This document shows, piece by piece, positions 38,474-47,009 of a DNA stretch of 64,000 nt. Position 1 is the first letter of the stretch, and each line of letters opens with the position of its first letter. A program made the translations under genes and the position numbers. The stretch covers positions 340,135 to 404,134 of the forward strand of contig NZ_LMEM01000010.1 of NCBI RefSeq assembly GCF_001426345.1. Direction: 5' to 3'. Source of the DNA: Devosia sp. Root436 (GTDB lineage: Bacteria; Pseudomonadota; Alphaproteobacteria; Rhizobiales; Devosiaceae). The notes under the pieces were generated by a model, which searched no databases, was not told the origin of the DNA, and saw only the letters and a list, made by a program, of their open reading frames with translations.

Positions 38474-39813
38474 ATCGGACGCGGCGTGTCGGTGCGCTTG
38501 CGCTGCGCCGCGTCGATAGGGGTGACGGTCCCGTCATCGGGCGGCGCCTCGGCCACGTCCGGCAGATCGGTCGAAAGAGGTTCGGCGGGTTCGGTGCGCG
38601 GTTGTCCCGTCGTCACGTCGATGCCCGCCGCTTCCATCTGGCGGAACAAAGCCATGGCGCGCAGCATTTCGGCGGCGGTGATGTTCTCGGCCTCTTCCAG
38701 CGAGGCCGAGTCGCGGCGCATGGCGTCATGCACGATCATCAGCACCAGAACCAGCACGACCGGCAGCAGGTCGATGGAAATGGCGCCGGCCCAGCTGGGG
38801 ATGAAATCCTGCCAGTAGCGGAGCACCGCCTCGGCGCTGGAGAGGGGTACGAAGCGGCGCTGCTCCACGGCCGGCGTGGCAAGGATTTCGTCGGCCGCCG
38901 TGGTCAGTGCCGCCGACTGGCTGGCGACCGAAGCGCGCACGGTTTCCATCACCTGGTCCTGCCGGCTCGCGAGGTCGCCCGAACGCCCATCGGCCACCGG
39001 GGCGATGAAGCCGGCGCTGAGATCGGCCGAGGCGCGCTTCACCGAAGCGGCCACATCGGTCTGCTGCAGGGCGCCGATGACGGCGGATAGCTGCACGGCC
39101 TCCGCCTGGAAACTGTCGGAGCGCGGCTCGATGGTGCCGGGGGTGGAGACCAGTTCGCGCATGGTGGCCAGCCGCGCCGAGCCCTGCTCGAACAGGGAAG
39201 CCACTTCGTCGCGGCTACCGGTAATGGTTGATGCCAGCTGGCTCATCTGCGCGCTCATCTGGGTCAGGAGCTGCACCACGCTGCCCGAGCCCTGCGTACC
39301 GGTCAGCGCACCGCTTTCGCGCTCATCGGCGGCCAGCCCGGCAAAACGCTCGGCCGCCCGTTCCACGTCGGGCAGCAGACTCTGGCTGGCCAGGGCATTG
39401 GCATGGGCCTGGTCGAGATCCTCGGCATAACCTTGCAGGGTCACCGCCATATGCTGTTCCAGCGCGGCCGAGCCGGCCAGAGCCGCCGCATTGAGCCAGC
39501 TCGACATGGCGATGATCATGGCGCAGCCCACCGCCATGGTGAGAAAGAGCCCGATGCGCTGCACGCCCGAAGTCACCAGCGGCACGAAGCGCAGCATGAA
39601 GCTCCAGAAGGCATAGATAGCCACCGAGACGGCGGCCGAATAGATCACCGCCGCGAAAAAGACGAAGCTGGCCGAGCCATCGAGCAGGCCGCGCACCCCG
39701 AGATAGGTATAGACGCCCGAAGCCAGAGCCAGCACGGCCAGGGCAAAGCGGGTCATCGTCTCGACGCCCTTGACGGTCTCGTTGAGGCGGTAGGCGTTCG
39801 GTTTGAGCTGCAT
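38470..39813 (-). CDS. Multi-helix membrane protein with periplasmic coiled-coil, function unknown
   Basis: 447 residues. Three or four membrane helices lie at about 20-125 and one near 335-355. Between them is a 200-residue Ala/Gln/Ser-rich helical region with chemoreceptor-like heptads but no methyl-accepting signature. The C-terminal tail (about 365-447) is acidic and Pro-rich. The topology suggests a large extracytoplasmic coiled-coil anchored at both ends. It overlaps the ClpP-like gene by ATGA, so it may be that protease's partner or substrate. No family recognised. Confidence 0.65.
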   Translation of the reverse strand: MQLKPNAYRLNETVKGVETMTRFALAVLALASGVYTYLGVRGLLDGSASFVFFAAVIYSAAVSVAIYAFWSFMLRFVPLVTSGVQRIGLFLTMAVGCAMIIAMSSWLNAAALAGSAALEQHMAVTLQGYAEDLDQAHANALASQSLLPDVERAAERFAGLAADERESGALTGTQGSGSVVQLLTQMSAQMSQLASTITGSRDEVASLFEQGSARLATMRELVSTPGTIEPRSDSFQAEAVQLSAVIGALQQTDVAASVKRASADLSAGFIAPVADGRSGDLASRQDQVMETVRASVASQSAALTTAADEILATPAVEQRRFVPLSSAEAVLRYWQDFIPSWAGAISIDLLPVVLVLVLMIVHDAMRRDSASLEEAENITAAEMLRAMALFRQMEAAGIDVTTGQPRTEPAEPLSTDLPDVAEAPPDDGTVTPIDAAQRKRTDTPRPI

Positions 39814-39912
39814 GGTTCCGGGCCCCTGTCTTAAGCGGAGGTTAACACAGCGATGGCGGCAAGATGTGGGCGGCGTGGGCGAGGGTTAATGACGAGGGTG
39901 TGAGTGTGCCGG

Positions 39913-40051
39913 CGCCACGTCCTCGTGGTTCGAGGGTCGCTCCGCTTCCGCCTCACCGTGAGGGCTACTGTTAGCGCCGAGTTGGAAGCAGCCGTTGTAT
40001 TAGCGCTCATGGTGAGGTGCGCTTCTTCAGCGCCTCGAACTACGGGGCGTG
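39913..40051 (+). repeat. Palindromic intergenic element, family B, copy 2
   Basis: Outer arms CGTCCTCGTGGTTCGAGG and CGCCTCGAACTACGGGGCG, inner CCTCACCGTGAGG and GGTGAGGTGCGCTTCTTCAG. More diverged than copies 1 and 3. It fills the gap between the coiled-coil membrane gene and the HEAT-repeat gene. Confidence 0.8.
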
Positions 40052-40054
40052 TCC

Positions 40055-40678
40055 CTACCCATTCAACTTCCGCATCAGTTTTTCTATCCGCTTGCGTTTG
40101 CTCTCCTGCCCGATCTTGCCGATCCGCTCCTTGAGCGTGGCCAGGAATCCCGGCTTCTGCTCGGGTGTCAGCACCGCGGCGGCCTGCTCGGCATAGGTGG
40201 GGAACTGGTTGGGCGCGGCATGCTTGAGCCGTTCCACCAGGATGGGCACGGCCCTGTCGCCATAGCCAGCGCGCGCCAGCTTCACGAGGATCGAATTGCA
40301 ACGGTCCTTGGCGATGACAGAGCCACGATCAGCCGCCTCGATAATGGCCGGCAATTCGGCCACCAGAGTCGCAGCACGCTGTTCGGCCACCGCGTCCAGC
40401 GCCGTCATGGCGCCCCAGACCTTACGGTTGTTGGAACTTTTGAGCGCCTCGATGAAGACGGGGCACTGTCCACCCACCAGAGCCGGATTGCGGGCGCCGA
40501 CCTCGTAGAGCACCTTGAGCGCGTCATTGGCCTGCCGCACCGGTCCCGAGCGCACGGCCACAGCCAGTTCGGCGACTGCAGCCGTGTCCTGGCGCGCTAC
40601 GATATCCTCGGCCAGCGCTACATTGGGCTGTTCATCGCGCCGGTCCAGCGCGCCGGAAAGTCTGTCGAGTACGGTCAT
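40055..40678 (-). CDS. HEAT-repeat-like protein, function unknown
   Basis: 207 residues, all-helical, with repeated helix pairs such as DALKVLYEVGARNPALV and NRKVWGAMTALDAVAEQRAATLV. This points to a HEAT/armadillo-like scaffold. The C-terminal 30 residues are strongly basic (KQERIGKIG-type, ending KRKRIEKLMRKLNG). No signal peptide. It follows deoD on the same strand 39 bases later. The binding partner is unknown. Confidence 0.65.
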   Translation of the reverse strand: MTVLDRLSGALDRRDEQPNVALAEDIVARQDTAAVAELAVAVRSGPVRQANDALKVLYEVGARNPALVGGQCPVFIEALKSSNNRKVWGAMTALDAVAEQRAATLVAELPAIIEAADRGSVIAKDRCNSILVKLARAGYGDRAVPILVERLKHAAPNQFPTYAEQAAAVLTPEQKPGFLATLKERIGKIGQESKRKRIEKLMRKLNG

Positions 40679-40717
40679 GACAACCTGTTCTGTAAGCCCC
40701 TGAGGTCTATTGAGGGC

Positions 40718-41428
40718 CTAGGACTCCACCGCCACATCCAGCGCCAGCGTCACCATTTCCCTGAGCGAGGTCTGCCGCTCGTTGGCGTCGATTTCCTCAT
40801 GGGTGATCAGGCAATCGGTCATGGTGCAGATGGTCAGTGCCTTGACCCCGAAGCGCGCCGCCAAAGTATAGAGCGCCGCAGCCTCCATCTCGACGCCGAT
40901 GACGCCGTGGTCGGGGAGCTTGTCGTAACCGGCAAAGCCGTCGGCATGGTAGAAGATGTCGGAGCTGAGCATGTTGCCGGCATGGTAGCGCATGCCCGCC
41001 GCCTCGGCCTTTTCCGCCGCGGCACGCAGCAGGCCGAAATCGGCCATGGGCGCGAAATTATAGGGGCCGAAGCGGTCGCGGACGATGGCGCTGTCGGTCG
41101 AGGCCGCCTGCGCCAGGATGAGATCGCGCACTTTCACCTTGGCATTGAGCCCGCCACAGGTGCCGACGCGGATCAGGGTCTTGAGCCCATAGGTGTTGAT
41201 CAGTTCATGCACATAGATGGCCAATGACGGCTGGCCCATGCCGGTGGCCTGCACCGAAACGCTCTTGCCCTTCCAGGTGCCGGTATAGCCCAGGCAATTG
41301 CGCACCGAATTGACCAGAATGGGATCATCGAGGAAAGTCTCGGCAATCCATTTGGCTCGCAAAGGGTCGCCCGGCAGCAGCACGGCATCGGCATAGTCAC
41401 CTTGCTTGGCGTGATTATGGGGGGTCAT
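40718..41428 (-). CDS. deoD: Purine-nucleoside phosphorylase, DeoD type
   Basis: 236 residues, hexameric PNP family, cleaving purine (deoxy)ribonucleosides with phosphate. Seen: VLLPGDPLRAKWIAE near residue 17, RVGTCGGLNAKVKVRD near residue 87, GVEMEAAALYTLA near residue 178 and the late CTMTDCLITHE. Start at 41428, with GGAGCC just upstream. It is divergent from argC. Confidence 0.95.
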   Translation of the reverse strand: MTPHNHAKQGDYADAVLLPGDPLRAKWIAETFLDDPILVNSVRNCLGYTGTWKGKSVSVQATGMGQPSLAIYVHELINTYGLKTLIRVGTCGGLNAKVKVRDLILAQAASTDSAIVRDRFGPYNFAPMADFGLLRAAAEKAEAAGMRYHAGNMLSSDIFYHADGFAGYDKLPDHGVIGVEMEAAALYTLAARFGVKALTICTMTDCLITHEEIDANERQTSLREMVTLALDVAVES

Positions 41429-41561
41429 GGCGGCTCCTCGATTTTGTCCAGTTGGTCAAAGCAATGCCATTGCGCGCCGTGCACTGCAACCATCCGCGGC
41501 CTGCCGTCTTGACCTCGACATGTCAGAGGTCCATTTACGCAGCCGCATCTGGAGAACACCA

Positions 41562-42512
41562 ATGGTCGCGAAGATTTTCATCGATGGCGAAGCCGGAACC
41601 ACGGGTCTGCAGATCCGCGAGCGCCTGGCCGGCCGCCGCGACCTCGACGTACTCTCCATCGCCGCCGACAAGCGCAAGGATCAGGACGAGCGCAAGCGCC
41701 TGCTCAATGCGGCCGATATCGCCATTCTGTGCCTGCCCGACGATGCGGCCAGGGAAAGCGTGTCGCTGATCGAGAACGGCAGCACGCGCGTCATCGATGC
41801 TTCCACGGCCTTCCGGGTCGATCCGGACTGGGCCTATGGCTTTGCCGAAATGGACAAGGGCCAGAGCGAGAAGATCGCCGATGCGCGTTTCGTCGCCAAT
41901 CCGGGCTGCTGGCCGCAGGGGCTGATCGCCACGGTGCGGCCGCTGATCGCTGCCGGCCTGCTCCCGGCCGATTTCGCCGTCACCTATAACGGCATTTCCG
42001 GCTATTCGGGCGGCGGCAAGGCGATGATATCAGAATATGAAACCGCCGGCGATGCGGCCAGCCACTTCATGCCCTATGGCCTGACCTTCCAGCACAAGCA
42101 CGTGCCGGAAATGACGCTCTATACCGGTCTGGCCAGTGCCCCGCTTTTCGTGCCCAGTGTCGGCGATTTCGCCCAGGGCATGACGACGTTCGTGCCGCTG
42201 CAACTCAACCACTTGCCCAAGGTGCCCACCGGCCGCGAGCTGCATGCCGCCATTGCCGACCACTATGCCGGCATCAAGGACAGCTTCGTGGCCGTGGCGC
42301 CTTGTGAAGAGACCGCCAAGACCCCTGATCTCGATCCGCAGGCGCATAACGGCACCAATACCATGACCCTGCATGTCTTCGCCAATGACACGCGGGCGCA
42401 GGCCGTGCTGGTGGCGGTCTATGACAATCTGGGCAAGGGCGCCTCGGGCGCCGCCGTGCAGAACCTCAACCTGATGCTGGGCGTCAGCGCGAAAGAAAGC
42501 CTGGCCGCCTGA
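41562..42512 (+). CDS. argC: N-acetyl-gamma-glutamyl-phosphate reductase, short (type 2) form
   Basis: 316 residues, the short ArgC class, third step of arginine synthesis. Seen: IFIDGEAGTTGLQIRERL at the start (NADP site), the catalytic Cys in FVANPGCWPQG near residue 117 and YNGISGYSGGGK near residue 146. ATG 41562 is preceded by GGAG. The open frame starts earlier (41427), but that part has no ArgC character. Confidence 0.95.
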   Translation: MVAKIFIDGEAGTTGLQIRERLAGRRDLDVLSIAADKRKDQDERKRLLNAADIAILCLPDDAARESVSLIENGSTRVIDASTAFRVDPDWAYGFAEMDKGQSEKIADARFVANPGCWPQGLIATVRPLIAAGLLPADFAVTYNGISGYSGGGKAMISEYETAGDAASHFMPYGLTFQHKHVPEMTLYTGLASAPLFVPSVGDFAQGMTTFVPLQLNHLPKVPTGRELHAAIADHYAGIKDSFVAVAPCEETAKTPDLDPQAHNGTNTMTLHVFANDTRAQAVLVAVYDNLGKGASGAAVQNLNLMLGVSAKESLAA

Positions 42513-42516
42513 TCTC

Positions 42517-42669
42517 TTTCCCTTCTCCCCTTGAGGGAGAAGGTGCCCCGAAGGGGCGGATGAGGGGTTGGTTCCTCGAGCATTGAAGCATGGGATGGCG
42601 CAGCACCCCTCACCCTGACCTTCCGCTGAACGCGTCAGGTCGTCCCTCTCCCTCAAGGGGAGAGGGTAG
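42517..42669 (+). repeat. Palindromic intergenic element before leuD
   Basis: Left CCTTCTCCCCTTGAGGGAGAAGG, inner GGATGAGGGGT/CACCCCTCACC, right CCCTCTCCCTCAAGGGGAGAGGG. Related in style to the elements at 26342 and 52511. It occupies most of the argC-leuD space. Confidence 0.75.
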
Positions 42670-42740
42670 AGGCTCCGTCGTCATTCCATGGCAAAATCAC
42701 TTCAACCGTACCCAGGAGTACGCTTCTGACTTGACCAGGA

Positions 42741-42775
42741 CCTCGCTTTGCGCAAATACCCTTGGCAAAGCGAGG
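42741..42775 (+). promoter_or_regulatory. Inverted repeat covering the leuD ribosome-binding site
   Basis: CCTCGCTTTG (42741-42750) and CAAAGCGAGG (42766-42775), perfect over 10 bases with a 15-base loop. The right arm contains the GAGG that would serve leuD (ATG 42783). It could be an mRNA hairpin masking the site or, at the DNA level, an operator. Confidence 0.55.
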
Positions 42776-42782
42776 TTTCCTC

Positions 42783-43388
42783 ATGGACAAGTTCACCAGC
42801 CTGACCGGTGTCGCGGCGCCCCTGCCGATCATCAATATCGACACCGACATGATCATCCCCAAGCAGTATCTCAAGACCATCAAGCGGACCGGCCTGGGCA
42901 GCGCCTTGTTCAGCGAGATGCGCTACAATGAGGACGGTACGGAAAATCCGGATTTCGTGCTCAACAAGCCGGGCTATCGCAAGGCGACCATCATCGTGGC
43001 CGGCGATAATTTCGGCTGCGGTTCGTCGCGCGAGCATGCGCCGTGGGCACTGCTCGATTTCGGCATACGCTGCGTCATCTCCACCAGCTTTGCCGACATC
43101 TTCTACAATAACTGCTTCAAGAATGGCATTCTGCCGCTGGTGGTAACCCCCGACCAGCTCAAGCTGCTGCTCGACGATGCCGAGCGCGGCTCCAACGCCA
43201 CGCTGACTGTCGATCTCGAAGCCCAGACCGTGCAGGGGCCGGATGGCGGCACCATCCATTTCGATATCGATCCGAGCCGCAAGCAGATCCTGCTCGAAGG
43301 CCTCGACGATATCGCCGGCACGCTCAAGTCCGACCCGTCGATCACCACGTTCGAAAACAAGATGGCGGCCGACCGCCCCTGGCTCTAG
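42783..43388 (+). CDS. leuD: 3-isopropylmalate dehydratase small subunit
   Basis: 201 residues, completing aconitase-like isopropylmalate isomerase with LeuC (not in this window). Seen: [16 protein letters not shown] near residue 20 and the small-subunit loop [21 protein letters not shown] near residue 70. ATG 42783 is chosen; the frame from 42762 lacks a site. It is eight bases before the RidA gene, which may be cotranscribed: RidA removes reactive enamines from amino-acid metabolism and protects branched-chain synthesis. Confidence 0.95.
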   Translation: MDKFTSLTGVAAPLPIINIDTDMIIPKQYLKTIKRTGLGSALFSEMRYNEDGTENPDFVLNKPGYRKATIIVAGDNFGCGSSREHAPWALLDFGIRCVISTSFADIFYNNCFKNGILPLVVTPDQLKLLLDDAERGSNATLTVDLEAQTVQGPDGGTIHFDIDPSRKQILLEGLDDIAGTLKSDPSITTFENKMAADRPWL

Positions 43389-43396
43389 AGGCAATA

Positions 43397-43786
43397 ATGG
43401 TGCAGCGCATTTCCACCGGCTCGCCCTTCGAGGCGACCTTCGGCTATTCCCGTGCCGTACGGCACGAGGACACCGTTTATGTCTCGGGCACGACCGGCTA
43501 TGACTATGCCAGCATGACCATGCCCGACGATGTCGGCCAGCAGGCGGCCAATGCGCTGGCCACCATCGACAAGGCCTTGCGCGAGGCCGGCTCGTCGATC
43601 CAGGACACCGTGCGCGTGGTCTATTATGTGGGCGACCGCAACGACGTCGACGCCGTGGTCAAGGCCGTCGGCCCGGTATTCAAGGATATCCGCCCGGCCG
43701 CCTCGATGCTGATCGTGCAGATGATCGAAGCCGGCATGAAGATCGAGATCGAGGTCACCGCCCGCATCGGCGCCGCCAACAGCTAG
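43397..43786 (+). CDS. RidA-family enamine/imine deaminase
   Basis: 129 residues of the YjgF/YER057c/UK114 family. Seen: VYVSGTTGYDYASM near residue 27, QAANALATIDKALREAGSSIQDTVRVVYYVGD across the centre, and the conserved Arg in DIRPAASMLIV with IEIEVTA near the end. Family members hydrolyse 2-aminoacrylate-type intermediates. It directly follows leuD. Confidence 0.9.
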   Translation: MVQRISTGSPFEATFGYSRAVRHEDTVYVSGTTGYDYASMTMPDDVGQQAANALATIDKALREAGSSIQDTVRVVYYVGDRNDVDAVVKAVGPVFKDIRPAASMLIVQMIEAGMKIEIEVTARIGAANS

Positions 43787-44793
43787 CCGCGCGCTTCCAC
43801 CCCAAAAGCCCCGGCGATCAGGGCATAGCTCCGCCGGCGCAATTCGTAGCTGTGCACCGTCGTCGTGATCATCACCTCGTCGGCGGCGCAGCTCTCGGCC
43901 TTTTCGGCGATGGCGTCGCGTACCGTTTCGGGCGAGCCGACGATCCACAGGCTCGATTGATGGTCGATGATGCCCTGTTGCTGGGGCGTCAGCACGCGCG
44001 CATGGGCCTGCTCCGGGCTCATCAGCTCGCGCTGCTCGCCCGATGTGAACAAAGCCCAGCTCACCGCCTGCGAGCGCGACAGATAATGCGCTTCCTCATC
44101 CGTCGGCGCGCAGATGGCCGAGACGCAGAGCATGGTTTTCGGCTTGGGAAAAGCCTCGGTTGCCTTGAAGCCATAGCGATAGGCGTCGAAGGCGGGGGCA
44201 GGGGGCGTGTGGCTGAAATGGGCGGCAAAGGCATAGCCGATGCCCAATTGCCCTGCCGCCTGGGCGCTGGCGCCCGACGAGCCGAGCAGCCACATCGGCG
44301 GCAGCCTGATGCCGCCGGGCGAGACCGGTACGCGCGAAAACGGATGGTCGGGCGGAAAGCCGTCCTCGTCGAAGGCCATGAGTTCGGCCAGATAGGCGGA
44401 AAATTCCTCGCCGCCGCCGCTGCGCAGCGCGCGCATGGCATAGCCGTCGCCACCGGGGGCGCGGCCGATGCCCAGGTCGATGCGGCCGGGATGAAGGCCC
44501 TCGAGCGTGCGATAGGCCTCGGCAATGCGCAAAGGGGCATGATTGAGCAGCATGACGCCGCCGGAGCCGATGCGGATGTCTTTCGTATGGGCAGCGGCGC
44601 TGCCGATGAGGATTTCCGGCACCGAAGAGGCGATGGATGGCATGCCGTGATGCTCGGCATACCAGAGACGGGTATAGCCCAGCCGGTCGGCCTCCTGCGC
44701 CAGCAGGATGGTCTCGGCCATGGCCTGGGCGGTGGTGGTGCCCTCGGCGATGGGGGCGAGATCCTGCAGCGACAGGGCGAAGGGAGCGGCCAT
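43783..44793 (-). CDS. LLM-class flavin-dependent oxidoreductase (luciferase-like, YhbW type)
   Basis: 336 residues from ATG 44793, with AAGGAAC upstream. Luciferase-like TIM barrel: SLQDLAPIAEG near residue 9, LWYAEHHGMPSIASSVPEILI near residue 42, and GRIDLGIGRAPGG near residue 100. It matches the YhbW-like subgroup of FMN/F420-type monooxygenases, with unknown substrate. It overlaps the RidA gene tail to tail by four bases. Confidence 0.88.
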   Translation of the reverse strand: MAAPFALSLQDLAPIAEGTTTAQAMAETILLAQEADRLGYTRLWYAEHHGMPSIASSVPEILIGSAAAHTKDIRIGSGGVMLLNHAPLRIAEAYRTLEGLHPGRIDLGIGRAPGGDGYAMRALRSGGGEEFSAYLAELMAFDEDGFPPDHPFSRVPVSPGGIRLPPMWLLGSSGASAQAAGQLGIGYAFAAHFSHTPPAPAFDAYRYGFKATEAFPKPKTMLCVSAICAPTDEEAHYLSRSQAVSWALFTSGEQRELMSPEQAHARVLTPQQQGIIDHQSSLWIVGSPETVRDAIAEKAESCAADEVMITTTVHSYELRRRSYALIAGAFGVEARG

Positions 44794-44953
44794 GGTAATG
44801 TTCCTTTTCGGCAATCGCTGCCTTCTATCGGCAAAATGCGATGAAAGCGAGATGCCAGTTTGGCCCCGTTTGTTTTTCCATGTCTTTGCCCCAACCGCGG
44901 TCCCTTTTGGCAGACAGGCGTTAGGGTCTGGTTCATTACAATTTTAGTCAAAT

Positions 44954-45000
44954 CTTGCCGTCCGGCCGCCCGGCCCGCTCAATCGAAGATTGACGGCAAG
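44954..45000 (+). promoter_or_regulatory. Inverted repeat overlapping the ribosome-binding site of the outer-membrane protein gene
   Basis: CTTGCCGTC (44954-44962) and GACGGCAAG (44992-45000), perfect over nine bases with a 29-base loop. The right arm runs directly into the GGAG (45000-45003) before ATG 45012. Confidence 0.4.
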
Positions 45001-45011
45001 GAGCTTTCCCC

Positions 45012-45572
45012 ATGCGCCATCTCGTTCATCGCCTGAGCCTCGTCGTCGCGCTGTTGCTGCTGGCGATCCCGGCCGCGCAGGCGCAGTTCAACCTGCTTCC
45101 CGAAATCCGGGGCGGCGTCGGCATGCGCGGGGTCGATGGCGGTGGCAACCTGCTCGATCCTGATCGCATCGGCGATGCTAATGTCGAGCTGCTGTTTGCC
45201 GTGCCCGATCTCAATGCCTGGTCGGTCATCGGCGAGCTGCGGCCGCATCTGGGCGCCACGGTGAGCTTTCGCGGCCAGGATTCCTACGGCTATGCCGGAT
45301 TGAGCTGGACCTTCCAGGCGCCGATCCTGCCGGTTTTCGTCGAAGCCAGCGCCGGCGGCGTGGTGCGCAGTGCGATGTTCAGCGCCCCGCAAAACGACCC
45401 ATCACGCAATTTCGGCTGTGGCGTCGGCCTGCGGGTGGCCGCCAGCGCCGGCATCAACCTGCCGCTGGGCGCGTCGTTGATCGGGACGGTGGAGCACCTG
45501 CCCGATTTCGGAACCTGCGGGGTGGCGCGGGCGAATACCAATGTCGGGGTGAGGCTGGGTTTCCGGTTTTAG
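45012..45572 (+). CDS. PagL-like outer-membrane beta-barrel protein (acyloxyacyl-hydrolase family)
   Basis: 186 residues with a clear signal peptide (HLVHRLSLVVALLLLAIPAAQAQ) and alternating strands ending in Phe (GVRLGFRF), an outer-membrane barrel pattern. The late segment TVEHLPDFGTCGVARANTNVGVRL aligns by eye with the lipid A 3-O-deacylase active site. There PagL has His-x-Ser; here the His is kept but Pro replaces Ser, so deacylase activity is doubtful. Two Cys residues (near 136 and 174) may be linked. Confidence 0.6.
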   Translation: MRHLVHRLSLVVALLLLAIPAAQAQFNLLPEIRGGVGMRGVDGGGNLLDPDRIGDANVELLFAVPDLNAWSVIGELRPHLGATVSFRGQDSYGYAGLSWTFQAPILPVFVEASAGGVVRSAMFSAPQNDPSRNFGCGVGLRVAASAGINLPLGASLIGTVEHLPDFGTCGVARANTNVGVRLGFRF

Positions 45573-45609
45573 CTTTCTTACCTCTCCCCCAAGGGAGAGG
45601 TGGAGACGC

Positions 45610-46836
45610 TCACCCCTGCATCCACGCCTCGATTGGGCCGCTCAGCGTCGCCGCGAGGCTCTTGTCCTCGGCGAACACCCAGGCCCATTGGAAATTGTAG
45701 CCGCCGAGCCAGCCGGTCACGTCAACCACCTCGCCAATGAAGAACAGCCCCGGCACGTCCCTTGCCGTCATGGTCTTGGCGTCGAGATCGCGCGTATCCA
45801 CGCCGCCCAGCGTCACCTCCGCCGTGCGATAGCCTTCCGAGCCGACCGGCTTCAGGGTCCAGGCCTTGAGCCTTGCTTCCACCAGCGCCAGCTTCTTGTC
45901 GGAGAAATCGCCGATCATGCCAGTCATGCCGAGCTCGTCGCCCAGCAGTTGCGCCAGCTTTCTGGGCAGCACATTGCCCAGCACAGTCTGCACCTGCAGC
46001 TTGGGCGTCGCCTGGCGGGCCGCGCGCAGAACTTCGCCGGCATCCTGGTGCGGCAGCAGGTCGATGGCGATGGCGTCGCCCTCGCGCCAATAGGAGGAGA
46101 TTTGCAGGATGGCCGGGCCACTCAGCCCGCGATGGGTGAACAGCAGCGCTTCCTCGAACGCGGTCCTGCCGTGCCGCACGATGGCATCGGTGGCGATGCC
46201 GGAGAGGTCCCGGAGCTTTTCCAACGCGCCGGTCTCGAAGGTCAGCGGCACCAGAGCCGGGCGGGTTTCGGTCAGGCGCAGGCCGAACTGGGTGGCGAGT
46301 TGATAGCCGAGCCCGGTGGCGCCCATCTTGGGAATGGATTTGCCGCCGGTGGCGACGACAAGGCTGTCGCAGGTGATCGACGCGGTGCTCAGCTGCACCG
46401 CAAAGCCGCTTTCGTCCCGGCTTACGCTCTCGACCGATGTTTCCAGCACCAGCGTCACGCCGGCCTTGCGCATCTCGCCCAGCAGCATGGTGTTGATCTG
46501 GGTGGCCGGGCCGTCGCAGAACAGCTGGCCCAGCGTCTTTTCGTGGAAGGCAATGCCGTGTTCGCGCACCAGGGCGATGAACATGTCGGGCGTGTAGCGG
46601 CTCAGCGCCGACAGGGCGAAGCGGGGATTGGCGCTGAGAAAGCGGTCGCGGCCCTTGTCGGTGGTGGCATTGATATTGGTGAAATTGCAGCGTCCGCCGC
46701 CCGAAATGCGGATTTTCTCGCCGGCATATCTGGCGTGATCCACCACCAGCACCGAGCGGCCACGCCGGCCGGCCTCTATAGCCGCCATCATGCCGGCTGC
46801 GCCCGCACCAAGGATCACGACATCATAATGGGGCAT
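45610..46836 (-). CDS. BaiN/RdsA-family NAD(P)/FAD-dependent oxidoreductase (HI0933 type)
   Basis: 408 residues from ATG 46836. FAD-binding DVVILGAGAAGMMAAIEAGRRG at the start, RISGGGRCNFTN near residue 46 (diagnostic of the HI0933/BaiN family), and CDSLVVATGGKSIPKMGATG near residue 153. The end has VTGWLGGYNFQWAWVFAE. Biological substrate not known for most members. The earlier part of the open frame is repeat sequence, so the later start is chosen. Confidence 0.9.
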   Translation of the reverse strand: MPHYDVVILGAGAAGMMAAIEAGRRGRSVLVVDHARYAGEKIRISGGGRCNFTNINATTDKGRDRFLSANPRFALSALSRYTPDMFIALVREHGIAFHEKTLGQLFCDGPATQINTMLLGEMRKAGVTLVLETSVESVSRDESGFAVQLSTASITCDSLVVATGGKSIPKMGATGLGYQLATQFGLRLTETRPALVPLTFETGALEKLRDLSGIATDAIVRHGRTAFEEALLFTHRGLSGPAILQISSYWREGDAIAIDLLPHQDAGEVLRAARQATPKLQVQTVLGNVLPRKLAQLLGDELGMTGMIGDFSDKKLALVEARLKAWTLKPVGSEGYRTAEVTLGGVDTRDLDAKTMTARDVPGLFFIGEVVDVTGWLGGYNFQWAWVFAEDKSLAATLSGPIEAWMQG

Positions 46837-46861
46837 GGCAGGTCCTGTGCGCGGAGAGATG

Positions 46862-46997
46862 TGTGCCACGCCCCTCGTGGTTCGAGGCTCGCGAAGGGCT
46901 CGCACCTCACCATGAGGGCTACTGGAACACGGAGCTAATAGTAGCCCTCATGATGAGGCGGGAGCGCAGCGACCCTCGAACCACGAGGGGCGTGGCA
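46862..46997 (+). repeat. Palindromic intergenic element, family B, copy 3
   Basis: Outer arms GTGCCACGCCCCTCGTGGTT and AACCACGAGGGGCGTGGCAC match over 20 bases. Inner arms TCACCATGAGGGCTACT and AGTAGCCCTCATGATGA are also opposed. It lies between the BaiN-type gene and the two-module outer-membrane gene. Confidence 0.88.
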
Positions 46998-47009
46998 CAA
47001 AGCCCGCTC

